Assembly (NCBI GenBank): GCA_026168455.1
Contig: CM047426.1
Coordinates: 81,247,986 to 81,311,985, forward strand
Reading direction: 5' to 3'
Origin: Theocolax elegans
Taxonomy: Eukaryota > Arthropoda > Insecta > Hymenoptera > Cerocephalidae
DNA: 64,000 nt
Position numbers and translations under genes: made by a program. How positions within the stretch are numbered: the stretch's first letter is position 1; each line of letters begins with the position of its first letter. Positions 51,581 through 64,000 of the stretch are shown piece after piece. Under the pieces are notes generated by a model. It searched no databases. It was not told the origin of the DNA and saw only the letters and a list, made by a program, of their open reading frames with translations.

Positions 51581-51596
51581 GGGCGCGCGCGCGCCC
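51581..51596. repeat. 16-bp perfect GC-only palindrome
   Basis: GGGCGCGCGCGCGCCC is its own reverse complement and sits in a G+C-only block (51578-51602) in an AT-rich region. The alternating CG core could adopt Z-DNA. It lies in a CpG island about 1.8 kb upstream of the Ets98B coding start. Confidence 0.85.
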
Positions 51597-54500
51597 GCGC
51601 GGTTCCCAAGCATCCTCGGGTCGCTCCGTCCACACTGACATCTTGACGTAGTGCCCCGCAAAAGGTCGGAGTGAGACAGAGGGTTACACAGGGAGAGGAA
51701 ATGAAAATGATGATGATATTTCGAGTGACAAAAATGTTCAGAAAGAGAGAGAGAGAGGGAGAGAAGTACAGGCCAGCCATACTTTTTCTTTCGAGAGCTT
51801 GTGAGATTTATATATTTTCGACCGGTTTGATCTTGTTGCGTAATATTATAGCCCTTTTAATGGGGGTTGCTCGTTGTACCTTTTCTATCTCTCTAGGGCT
51901 TCGAGATATCACCCTTTTTTCTTTTTCGATCGATCGATTTTCCTTTTGTACTCGAGATGCTTTGATTTATTAGTTTATGTGAGATTTCTAGAGGTAGTGG
52001 TATACATGGTTCATTTGTTACGGGCGTAGAGGTATCTATTTTAGCGATTTTCTTCCCATACCTCCTTATATGTTTCATTTTTTATTTTTTTTACAATCCA
52101 CAGGGTATTTTGGTATCGACGATAATTAAGCTTCTTGCAAAGTAATAACAGTGATAGTTAAAATACGAGTTTGTTAATCGTACTACTAATTCCTATTTTT
52201 ATTAGAAGAAAACTTGAAAATTCGAAAATTATTCAATTTCGTTAAAACAAGTGGTAATAAATTTTAAATCCACGAGTAACGTATAAAAATGCAATCTAAC
52301 CTTTTATCAAGCTCGTTAATATACATAGTGAACAAATTAAGAAATTAACGTACGTGAAGAATTGAATAAGATAATTTACGCCACGATCCCAGATCGTAAA
52401 TAATGGAAAGATTTCATTTTATATACTGTTCGAAAATACATTAAAATACAAACTAATAAAATATAAATTTATTTATAATCCGAGGAAGGATATAACAACT
52501 TGGTATCAAAACGAAACCAGTTCTATAATAAAAATTATCATATATCTAAAAGTAAAAAAAAATGGAAAAAAGTAATGATAAAACTGGATATATCGTTCAT
52601 CATTTTTAACCGACATTAATTTTCAAATCTAAACGTTTTAGTGTTCATGTAAGTGGTATGTTTATACTCCTTACCATAACCATTTGCAATCTACTTTTCC
52701 AAGGCTCAACATGTGCGAGTATACGTATATACACTCTACTAATAAGTATATATATATGACCTGCAATTACTGTAGTTATTTTTGGTAGTAACCCGAAAAA
52801 TCGTACACGAATTTAAAACGATCGGTTTGGCACATAAGAATTTTACGTTGGATATAATGTATTAATCTTTATCAACTTTCAGTATTAGCAATTTTCTCTA
52901 GTTAGATAATTGGTTCGAAATTATCTTTTCACGATCTATCAATTTACTTCATTTACAATACGCGTGTGGGGATATATGTATATAATAATTCTATATTAAA
53001 AATAATTAATTTTATTGGATAAATGAAAAGTGTGTTCATCTTCAATATTACAATTTAGCGAGGGAATCTTAATTAAGATTTGTTGTACGTAACCTAATAA
53101 AGCACTTGTTTCGAGTGTGTACGGTAAGTCAGAGAGAAAAGAGCGCAAAAAAGTCCTAATTACCGACACTCACGTTGATAATTGACACGCAATCCGCAGA
53201 AAAGGACTAACGTAAACCGTTCGCTCGCTAAAACAAGAAAAGTGGGTTAAACTCGTAACAACGAATTTCGCGAAACTCAATCATCATCGTTCGTGTAAAA
53301 AGAAATGTTGATTCATATAGTTATAACACATTTAATGTTAATTGAAAAAGAAAATGATACATCATATTCCATTTTATTTCTCACATTTTGGTCAACGAGT
53401 TAAGGATTTATCAATGAAATTTTTCACTCGTAATTTGTATGCAAGAGAAATTAGGGAATTCAAAATAGAAAAATATTGTTAAACCTGTATATAACTTTAA
53501 TCTTCAAAAGACTTTCAATCCGAACGACAATTTTTACACTCACGAAATTTCCACGGTATTGAGATATCACCAAAGTGATAAATTCGTGGTTATTGCGACA
53601 GTAGCGATACATCGAAGAAGGGATGAGTCCGAATAATTTTTAGTCTCGCTCGAGAACTCGTCTCCTCGAGTTTTCATCGAAGAGCGTTGACGTCATAGGT
53701 GGTCGAGACGTCGCGATTAAATGCATTACAGTTCGTATATTGAGAAAGAGAGAGCCCTTCCTTATAGTCGTGTGTCTTCGATGCGCCTCGAGCGCCTTCC
53801 CGGTGAAATTATATCCGTCCGGATTCCAAAGGCGCTTCGCTTACATTATTTCCTCGTTCGCTCTTCGTGCGACTCGATTTTATTTTTCCTTTTTCTCGCT
53901 TTTTAAGGTGTCCCTTTGTTTTTTTTAACCCTGTGCTTTGGTCAATGTAGCTGCTTATGAATTTTCGTATAATCGCATTTAACTCGCTATTACTTTACAT
54001 TAGAGTAATACAAAAATTCCTCCAGTGTTTATTGTATTCATTCGATCATATTTACATATATAAAAAACACTATTCAGTAAACAGGTTTACATATTAGGAA
54101 TTTCTATTTTTATATAAAATGATATTTAATATAATCTTCAACTATGCAGCGATTAAACACTTTTTACATGATAATTAAAAGTTATATTTTGTTAGCATTG
54201 TATATGTTCTAACCACATAGCATTTAATAATATATGTATGTTATTTACAAGAGATCCATTTGTTCGTTAAAATTACATGTAAAAGCAGTACACAATACTA
54301 TATTAGAGTCCAAATTGCATTTAAGGAAGGAAAGTTTCACTCACGTATGAGATTACTTATAGCTATGAGTATATAAATCTATTTTAGGTGGATAATTGAC
54401 TTTCTTCATGCGCTCATAAAAAACGTTTTTTATTTTAAACTTTGGTCTTCTATTATTCTACAGTTATATTTACTTTTAATTAAAAAAACCAATTATACCA

Positions 54501-54883
54501 AAAATGGGTTTTATACAATTAATTTTATTTCAATATCAAACTTTTATATACACCGCGATTCTCATTTAAATAATCTTTGATTCTTTTTAAATAAAACTAT
54601 CAATACAATTTCATGATTGATGGTCAAAAAAGTGATCAAACAAAACAAATGCCGTATACACAATTGTTACGTTGACTCTTACAAATTATGGTTTTTAAAA
54701 GGACGAAACAGATTTTCAGTCGCACTTTAGAATAATAATACACTTATATGCTTTTGTAGCTGTCAGATTTATCTTACGCAAGTCTTCGACACTTTCTCGA
54801 AAACGTTAAGTAAACAACTGAATATATCTGACCGAATACATCTTTACTCGTGCGCGTGAACGAAATTTTTGGTAATATCGAAT

Positions 54884-54903
54884 GCGCGCGTGTGTGTGTG
54901 TGT
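54884..54903. repeat. (GC)n(GT)n alternating purine-pyrimidine run
   Basis: About 20 bases alternate G with C or T without interruption, a sequence type prone to Z-DNA. No gene is adjacent. Confidence 0.8.
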
Positions 54904-55325
54904 AGTGAAGTTAATATATTCACGGTCAAAATGTTTCTAGATCGATTTGATATGCAAAATTAAGATCTAAAAATGCGTCTATCCGGTGCTAAAATTAATG
55001 CGGTCTCTATTTCTCTCTGCTACGTTTATTTTTCTTACAGTGTGTAAATCGAACCCTTGATTAATATTTGCTATTTTTGGAGCTCGTCTAAATAAAATAG
55101 AAATCGACGACTCGTATTGAAACTCTTTAAAAATATACGTTTGCTTTTTTAATAAACTTTTTAACTTCCTAATAAAAATATCTATCCATGATGAGTTAAT
55201 CAAGTTTGCCGCACGATCATTTAGATAATGCAATCGTGAATTAATTATGGATTATATATAAACGTACGCATTGCAAATCATTTTCATTATTTTAAGTATA
55301 CGACAATAAGGGTAATCATCAAAAG

Positions 55326-55357
55326 TGAGAGAGTGAGAGAGAGAGAGAGAGAGAGAA
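55326..55357. repeat. (GA)n microsatellite
   Basis: GA run with one T interruption, in otherwise AT-rich sequence. Confidence 0.85.
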
Positions 55358-57493
55358 ATATCGAGTAGTAGGGTCAACGATTACCGAGTTTATCGTCGAA
55401 TATTTCGTCAGTTCACGTGAGCACAAGCCCGTAAGAGAATTCTATCATTATTTCCATCAGTCAAGAATTTTTGTACTCCTTATTGTTTGCACAATATTTA
55501 CACAGGTATTTTGAAATAAATGTCGAAAAAATATATTTTTTTCTTCCATGACTTTTATTCGTAATTTTTGAGAAATATAGTTTACCTTTTGTTTATGAAC
55601 CATAAATAATTTTGTTATATTGAAATTCCAGAATACTTCAACAGAAGGATTATACTCGAATTCCAATTGTTCCTTTAGTTATATTGATTATTCAACTATT
55701 TAACAATTTCGACAAATGACTTTCCATCATAAATTATAACGATTGCTGCGAGAACAATCAAGATGAAGAACGTTGATAAATATCAACTTGTATAGGTATG
55801 TATTTATGTATGTGGTTAATAAAAACGTGAAAGAGAAGATTAGCCGCGTTTGCGCTCTAAATAAATTTTAACAATAACAAGTTTCATACCTATGATATTG
55901 ATCGGTACTTTAAAATAATCGTCTTTATATATGTATAAACATAATAAATATACATTAAGCCAAGCTTGAATAATTCAATCAAATATATTTTTTTAAACGA
56001 GTTTGTATATATTATAAGATTCCAGGGAATTCCCTTATTAATTATTCGCATATTTTTGCTTATACGACACTACCATTTTTTTCTAATTCAATTGTATCGC
56101 AAGTGGATACGTGTAATCTGTATCGTTTATAACAACCATCCTAATAAATGACGACAATAAAACGTTGTATACTAATTTGTGAAAAAATTTTTTCCACATT
56201 TTTTTTCGCTTCGAGAGGTATCTATGCATTCTTTGAGATTTTTATAGGGTTCCCATGCAAGGTTACCTGGATTTCTGATTTTTATCAGTTTCAAAACCCT
56301 TCATAATTTTTTTTATACACGATGATAAAAATGTAATAGTCACACATTGGTATGCTAATTTCTTTCTCTCTTTCTTTTTTGTCCGAATTTCGAAATTTAT
56401 AACCCAAAAATATATAATTGTATACCATTAAATTTGTTCTCCTTACTTTTTATAGATCGTTAATCTCACATTTTAAATAATTTATGATATAGCTATCGAT
56501 ACTGCAATTTTTTGATCGCATTTAAATTATTTTTGAGGGACTAAAACACAATTATACTACAATACAATACAATTTTATTATATATTCTATAATATTAATG
56601 TTTATTAAATAATATAAACTGTAATAGCTGCGTTAATTATAATAGTTTGTCCTTCTAACCGCAATTTACAATGAATAAAATAAATGAGGTATGGAATTTT
56701 AGTAATAGTAAAACTTGACAAATACAAATAACGAATTACAATCCAGTTTCTTTCGTGTGTATCATTATTTCTTAATCAGCAGTTCAAATTTCTAACCAAA
56801 TATCGTCTGTCTCCTTTGATCAAGATAAAGCCTACTTAGTGTTGCCTTAGTCAAGAGGAAAGTATCTCTCTCTCTCTTTCTCTATCTTTCTCCCTCTCGT
56901 GAAACCAACACCAAAAAATTGATCCTTCGCAGTCCTGAGAAAACTCGAGTAAACTATGGTAAATGGTGATTAATTTGCGAGTATATAAGGTATACATTAT
57001 ATTCATAACGTCGCAATTTGTCTTATTATATTGAGCTGTTTCTATCTTGTTACTATAGATATTATTGCAATAACCCATTAGAATTAGAACAAAATAACGA
57101 AGTATTTAGTTTTATAAAATACCTATTCCTTATAGAATAAATTAAACTTTTAAATTACACTAGAGTTTTTAACATATATTACAAGAAATAAATCCAAAAT
57201 CTACACTTCCAAAATCGAATTAACCAGCTGAATTTCCCACACAACAAATACATCGCATCTCGAATGTCTACCTTATCTAATACTGGTTTACAAAGAAAAA
57301 AATCTACCGTTCGAACGTTAAATCCAATAATATATCAAACTGTCATCCCCATAACGAAATCGATACTGAAATTACTACTGGTATAAGAGAACAACCAACG
57401 AAAGGAAAATCAGCGTGCAGTAAAAAATCAGGATCATATGCATTAAACGGTCTTAGCATTAGTTCGTCGACCCATTAGAAAAATGGAGGTTCA

Positions 57494-57700
57494 AGGACTC
57501 ACCTTTCGAGAACGCGTTTCAGGACTTCGCAACGAACTCGCGCCCGCACGCGCGCGCGTTTCTAATCGGCTGACGTCATTACAGGCCAGGAGGCAATCCT
57601 TTCTAATTCCGATTCCATGCGCACATTTGTGTGACCAAGCGCACGTGGCTTGCACCCGACATTTTTTCTTTAAAGAAGAAGCCCTTTTCGATTTATACAT
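57494..57700 (-). promoter_or_regulatory. CpG island with CRE and strong minus-strand donor
   Basis: On the minus strand this CpG-rich block ends in CGAAAG|gtgagt (border at about 57501), a near-ideal donor, and contains TGACGTCA (57571-57578). It has no upstream coding partner, and its open frames overlap on both strands. It could be a distal first exon and promoter of Ets98B, which needs a 5' UTR exon because its ATG sits on an acceptor. The 7.7-kb distance makes this only a proposal. Confidence 0.35.
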
Positions 57701-57709
57701 ATAGAATTA

Positions 57710-60700
57710 ATGAATTTCACTCGCTCGAGTTGATAAGTTCCAAAATGGGATATAACGTGATACGATGAAAGATCAGATGCGCGCAGGTATAAATTTTGGT
57801 TGGCTTATTGTTCGATCGTGGTGGTAGGACATTTGTGAACACAACGTATTACATGGGTAAGTTAATTCCCGAATTAAATTTTATTTCTATAATACATCCA
57901 TTGTTTCTTTTTATATGTGTAACCAGCGTATCACACGGACAAATCATTATCAAACTTAAACGAATAAGAAATAAATAAACGTTGCATAATAATTAGGTAA
58001 TTTGCGTATGTACAGTCATCAGTAAACCTGGTGAAAATCTTACGAATTTTCGGTCAAAACTGCGCAAAACGTGACATTATTTCATCAGAAATTAATAATG
58101 GTGAAACTTCGAACTAGGGAATCAAATGTGATTAATAAAACATTACCCTGCAAAACTTGAGCATACATTGCATAAAAGTATACATAACATTTATTCGTAT
58201 CGAAAGTATCGTAATAATTAACGAAAATTTCATCAAGATAATAATCAGACGTTTTTTTTCTTTGAATTCCGAATCTATGTTTCAATGCCTGGAAATTGTA
58301 TTAATGAATTCCTGTGTATTTCAACGATACACGCGAGTGTCAAAATCTATATAAGTATGCTCGTTTCATTAAATTAATTAGGCCACGCATAGAAATTTTC
58401 ATGTACACACTTTTCATATAGATTGTTATTCAAATTAAATAGCGTTTTCGATCAAAATACTTAGTTGAGATTCTTGAATAATAAGCATACGTATATGTGT
58501 TCCGTAGATATAATTAGAAGTTGCAGGGAAAACAACTATTACACGCGTGTAGTTTTCTACAATTTACAAGTAATTTTCTCGAACGTGATTCTTTTTTCTG
58601 TGCTTATATATATAGCAGTTATTGCTTTTTACGATATAATAGTTACTTTGCTAAACATATAGTAAAATTTATAAGAAGACATTTACAATGTTGTATATGT
58701 GATGATAATTGACATGTTACTGTAAATCATGAAAAAAAGTTAGCGCAAATATTTAATAATTGTGAATAATGAAAGATCGTTTATAATTCTAATATAATAA
58801 CATTCCAGGTATCTAATAAATAAGTAGAATGAATATGTAGGAATAACAATATATATTGGATTAGCTATATTCGGTGTATTAATAAGAATAGAAAGCATTT
58901 TTTCTACATTTCTGGTTTCATATACACATAAATTCGTTGGATAATATATATATGAAAAAGATAAACGTAAAGCAAATTCATTCTTTTTGCTTGAAAAGTG
59001 ACGTAATCGTTTTAAGTGTGTACGTCTGTATATATATATGTATATCCCTTTGATCTCTTCTTTTTATCGTAATTTATGTATTCTATGTTATCGTTCGGTC
59101 TATATATACGTATATAATGATTCGTCCAAAAATATGAAGATATGTATACATTTCTTTTTGAAGAAATATTTTTTATGCACTTTATGATTACAAAATTGCT
59201 AAATGTTTATATTTGGGAGATCATCGGTATAACGAAACTACCTGTAGATATTATCTTTAATTGCCCGATTATCTGAAGTACACTTTATTTGATAATGAAT
59301 AAAAAGATACAAATATATATTTACGAAATATTAAAGATTGTATTTAGATATGTTGAAAATGGAATCTTTTTCATAAATATAGATTTAGATGTTCGCATTT
59401 TTTAACAAATCCATAGCTTTTTAAATTTTTTGTCAGTATCACTATTGGACATTTAATATCCAAGGATAAAATTCTTTATATTTGAAAAATAATTTAATAA
59501 TTGATTATTAATTAATATAATATTTGATGCACCAATGAACATTTATTATAATATTAATGTCAATTATTTATCTTAATATTCTACAAGTTTACATATTAAT
59601 TTTTCCATGTTTCTATGTAATATTACGAATGTTATGTACTATCTGATTAAAATAATTTTTTGTAATGTCGCAATTAAAAATTGTAAAAAATATAGAACTG
59701 AAGGGAATGTTAATCGTAAAATCAATACTTTGATTGTGATCGACAATCAGACGAAGTTCAGATAATCGATTAAGAAATTTCGTACAACTACTTATATACT
59801 ACATGAACCATTATATCTTCGATTAAGATAATCTTTACGCGGAAACATGGAATTAGAAAGTATTAAATATATACTGATATATCGACATGGTCGCATAACC
59901 ATCCTGCAAATAGAGTGACGCGACTTAATATTTTTACACCATACTATTAAAAACGATAAAATTAAAAGAATATACATGTAAAAGTACAAACTTGCAATAA
60001 CTTTAATTAAAAATATATATTGTGAATTATTGATATAACATGTACATTTTCAATGCATCACCTTCTCAATCTCGTTACTTGTTAGTAACGACCAAGGAAA
60101 AGCATTGTACTAAAGTCGCGAATATAAAACAAACATTCAAAACGAAACTTCTCACAGGTCCATAAAAAAAATAGTAGAATTCGAATCGATCATGTCAAAT
60201 CGAATTTTCGCGAGTACATAAGATAGTATTATGTGCATATATCGTATGGGTCACGGGAGTCAATGTACCTCCCGACGGCGATATCTCTAAGAGCCTAACT
60301 CTGCGGAATTTCATTCTTCGATTCTGCAATATATACGTATATACATCTGGAGGGCTGATATACCCGCGAAACCGAAAACGTGAGAACAACCATTTGGTAA
60401 ATATAGACGCAGATCGAAATCCATAGGCTGACGGTTGGGTTTCGTGTCCCTATATACAAATTTACACTTATCTCTTTGTGACTTTCGGTTTCGAACAGAG
60501 TTTTATCGCTCGCGTGTGGTTCGATTTGCTAAGAGGTTATGAGTTCATGTGTGGAATTTATGAATTGATCTCTTGTCATTGTATATGTTAATTTTAAGAC
60601 GCGTTATACCTATATGGAAAATTTACCATATTATTTTATTAAAATTAACAATTAGAATTTAGTTATAAATTGAACAGAAAGAAAACTCTACTATAATAAA

Positions 60701-63700
60701 ATATGTGAACTGTATTTCTTTTATAATAATGTTGTTAGTCGTTATAAAAAAAATAAGAATTAAGGTATGGTGTATAAACTTCCATCGATGTAATCGAATC
60801 GAGTATATAACTAAACAATTTTCAAACTTCAAGAGATAGTGTAGAAAATTTATTTTAGCCAATTTTGATGCAATCAAAACTCAAAACTATGTCACTGAAA
60901 TACTGAAATTAAGTTTAAGTTAACTTCATGTATGATTCATAATCTATATCTATGCAGTAGAAAGTCAACATACTGAGACCAAATGGAATTAAATTTCTAC
61001 TGTTAATCAATTAGTTTTGTTATTATTTTCTTTTTTTTTTTTGAGAAACGTATTTATGTTGTAAAAAACTATTTTATTTTTTGTACAAGAATACAGTAAT
61101 GCTCATAAATAGTTAATGTTCGTCTTAAATCGTTAGAAAACGTTGTTATTCTGACCGAGAAAAGAATAATACAATGTACATTTAATAGATAAAGATCGTT
61201 ATTTTATATTTAATATTCACGGAAAGCATATTTACTCAACGATGATAATACACGCAAATTTATTAATAAACTTATACAATTAAATCCACTCAAAAATAAC
61301 ATTTAAGAAAGATTAAGCTTCGTTCAATATTACCCATTCTCTATACTCTCATAGGTATATTTGTATTTATATAATATAAGTAATAATTGCTGGGTGAAAT
61401 ATGTATCCCATTTTTACGCTGATACTAAATAAAAATTTATGTATTTCATTGTAATAATTCACTTATCCAATGTCTTTTAAAATCGAATTTATAGTTTTGC
61501 TTTTCTTGAGCTCGACCAGTGGAATATTTTCAAGCAAAGCTAATAAACTCAAACTACATTATCTCTATCTATTATAACAATAGATGATTAATGATAGTAA
61601 AAGTAAAATATTATTATAACTAGAAAATCTACAGTTCGACTTGTTATAAAATCTGTATAACAAGACCCGGTGTATATAGTTTCGAAATTCTTAAAATTCT
61701 TTAACTAACTAAATGATACGAACTGGTGCCTGCATTCTTAACGTTTAGGCACATATTTTCTACAATCGCGCTACGATCTACTTCACAAATTAATTGCCGT
61801 AACCTTTAGATGCTATTTTTTTTTTCTTTTTTTTTTGCGGTTTAATTTAATTTCACGCAAAGACATTCCTCAGTTAATTTGTTTCTATAAACTTTTTATT
61901 ATATTTTATACGTCCGCAATCTTATATAGAGTATACATTATACAACTTGATCTGATGTAGTGATTTTAAGAAAAGTATCATATAATATGGCAACGTAAAA
62001 TCAGTAATGATTCTCATAGTAAATTTAATAAACAGTTATTTGTGATACACTTATCCAAAATTGAACTGTTATATCAAATCAATTTGATGTATACAATACG
62101 ATAAATGAATCATGAGAGTTTTTACATTAATATTTATTCATCCGAGTACGAAATTTACGAATTTTGTTATAAAAAGTTATGATAGATGATCATTACATTA
62201 TAATGAGTACGTATAATTAAATTCTTAATTAATTATAACATTTTCAAATTTTTTAATTAACTACTTATGACCTTTTTATATACTATAACTTCGTTTAAAA
62301 CTGCAGAATTTTAAAAGGTGATACAAAAAATTTATCTTATACATATCTGACATATTTAATACACTTATTCTTATATTTAAACTAGAAATTGATTGATAAA
62401 AAATTTAATTAAAAAAAAACGTCGCGTGAGTACTTAAATTAAATAAAAAAAAATCTCTCATTTATGTATTTTATTTCTTAGAAAAGTCTGATAATTAGAA
62501 AGTTCATGATGTACAGAAAAGTCATGTACTTGAAATAACCGATAAAAGAATTCGGTTATCGCAGATACGGCTAATTTATTTTATAATTATCAGGTAAAAA
62601 TCGAGTGACCGCGAGTCGTTAGATACCACCTATTGTCTTTTGAGAATCAACCGCGTAATCCAAATATAATCTTACAGTCTCTCTGCATACAGAAATCGCA
62701 GACCTTTGGACATTATCGCGATTTAATCGACATTAGTGTCATTAAACCTTTTTTTACAATGGCACGTGCAACGGCTCCTATATAACGACTCACCTGATTT
62801 ATTCAATTCAAATGAATATGCACGTATACATTGTATATAATTTCTATTTTTTTAATTTTTACGTTTATATGTATATATCTTAAAACGAGTAATGGTTTAT
62901 TTTAGTGCATGAAGCGGCGTGTGATAAGATTTATGTTGATGCATGTATACACTATTTATCGCAATTATAAGAAATGCAATTACGAAAAAATCTCGCTATT
63001 TATGTTTACATAACGCAAGCAGCATTGAGAAGCTTTATCAACTAGTACAAACAATGCAATTAATATTTTTCTCCCTATTCTTCGTTGGCGGATAAATAAT
63101 AATTTTTTTTTTCATTGCATGTATATGTATGCAAATAAACATTTACTATAAATATCGTAACTTTTATTTCAGTTTTCCTTGAATGATTTGTTATTAAAGA
63201 TAAAATCATTGTTACCGTAATCGAATAAGTAATTTTGTCAGTCTTAGACAAATTATAATACTTGTTAGAATAAATATTAACAATAACGAGGCAAGTGTTC
63301 TGATTTAATATAAGTGGCGTTTAAACTTTGTAGATTAATATCCATTGTCTTTTTGAAGATGATTAGGCAAATGCAAGAAAGATTCAGCATAGTTTATAAT
63401 ACAAAACTTCTGACAAAAGCTTAACCGAATTCATTCTTAGAAAACTTTGCGAAAAATGAGTACTATTGACAGTGAAAATAGTAAATTCCTCTCGCTTTAA
63501 TTTCGTCATAAGTAAACAAGCTCAGTATTTCAGAAATAGAAACAAAAACAAAACAGAAAATAGGTGTGTGTACAAACCTTGATAAAGAAAAAGGAAAACA
63601 ATCGATTCCAGTTATATGAATTGACACAAAAACCACTGTACGCAATAAGTCACCAATTCACATATCACATGTATAAAAATCCAAAGGAGAGTTCTTCAAT

Positions 63701-63850
63701 TTTCGTCCTGTCACTCTCACAGTCACTAAGCACCGAAATTTCTCTCTCCGGATATACCACACTATGAAAATTTTCGTTAAAGTTAACCTCGCGGAATCTC
63801 ACTTTTATCAACGTAGTATAATGGTCCATACCAATAAAAAAAATGAAAGA
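57710..63850. other. Intergenic AT-rich region at the right end
   Basis: I see no gene, RNA or transposon here. A moderately GC-richer patch lies at 60060-60540. Many short ATG-started frames exist, as expected by chance, none with recognisable domains. Confidence 0.5.
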
Positions 63851-63855
63851 AGTAC

Positions 63856-63881
63856 GGGGAGGGGGGTGGGGGGAGGGTGGG
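63856..63881 (+). other. Potential G-quadruplex
   Basis: Five runs of three to six guanines, separated by single A or T bases, lie within 26 bases. This far exceeds the usual criterion of four G3 runs with loops up to seven. It is the strongest G-rich tract in the window. Confidence 0.8.
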
Positions 63882-64000
63882 AGGTCGACCCCGTTACTTG
63901 AGTATATGCGCAAAGTACCGGCCGTTAACCGAGAAGTCACGTGCTTTAGCCATGACAGAAAGATCAGAGCGTCAGCTTGGCTCGATCCTCCAGCTTGGTC

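Larger units (their letters stand above)
49812..57480. other. Region upstream of the Ets98B start: 5' UTR exons, intron or intergenic
   Basis: No coding gene was recognised. CpG-dense patches at about 50000-50620, 51210-51700 and 53600-53880 may be promoters or 5' UTR exons of Ets98B; on the minus strand a possible donor (TAG|gtgagc) occurs at about 51238. (GA)n tracts lie at 50446-50468 and 55326-55357 and a (CT)n tract at 56864-56898. The rest is AT-rich. Confidence 0.45.

Noticed and set aside
57483..57704. Overlapping 73- and 69-codon frames on opposite strands
   Set aside because: A pair of antisense open frames is a by-product of CpG-rich sequence. The donor site inside it is a better explanation as an untranslated exon.
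1..64000. CRISPR array, tRNA, rRNA or known microRNA
   Set aside because: No regularly spaced direct repeats of CRISPR type were seen. I found no tRNA-like box B with a matching acceptor stem and no microRNA sequence I could name. A covariance-model search would be decisive.

Overview
The window is AT-rich nuclear DNA from an insect, most likely a hymenopteran such as a bee. The evidence is small exons with GT-AG introns of about 0.25 to 10 kb, islands of CpG-dense sequence in a very AT-rich background, and protein homologies that are clearly arthropod or metazoan. There are no bacterial features, no CRISPR array and no tRNA or rRNA gene that I could recognise. The species assignment is inference.

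Four genes can be supported. (1) A compact Kazal-type serine protease inhibitor (1741-2187, +) has its own TATA box and initiator. (2) The 3' half of a CD151-like tetraspanin (exons 2668-2841, 13021-13182 and 13887-14033, +) is present; the exons for its N-terminus and first two membrane helices must lie left of the window, so the Kazal gene appears nested in a tetraspanin intron. (3) A TMEM237 homologue, a protein of the ciliary transition zone, is complete in six coding exons (20801 down to 17522, -), with a probable 5' UTR exon near 21.2 kb and a possible RFX X-box just upstream. (4) An ETS transcription factor of the Ets98B/D-ETS-4 (SPDEF) group has five coding exons (49811 down to 37415, -) carrying a Pointed domain and a C-terminal ETS domain. 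Its second coding exon holds one base too many within a T6-C4-A6 run. The tetraspanin and TMEM237 genes are convergent. The four genes show no shared pathway.

The repeat content is the most unusual part. The 10.2-kb tetraspanin intron contains a 2.36-kb near-perfect tandem duplication, a transposon-like element with 28-bp perfect terminal inverted repeats followed by arrays of a short subterminal motif, a perfect 26-bp-arm hairpin, and one member of a 350-390 bp MITE family with TTAA target sites. Two more members of this family lie at 16.85-17.22 kb and 27.28-27.67 kb; the last interrupts a decayed repeat-family coding sequence (about 27.03-27.98 kb). A probable solo LTR lies at 26.21-26.82 kb.

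The remainder (21.3-37.4 kb and 49.9-64 kb, plus the long Ets98B introns) is intergenic or intronic AT-rich DNA with microsatellites and several CpG-rich, promoter-like islands. One of these, near 57.5 kb, may be a distal first exon of Ets98B. I see no convincing novel multi-gene system. The strongest leads are the Ets98B frameshift, the TTAA MITE family, the half-duplicated inverted-repeat element and the nested Kazal gene.
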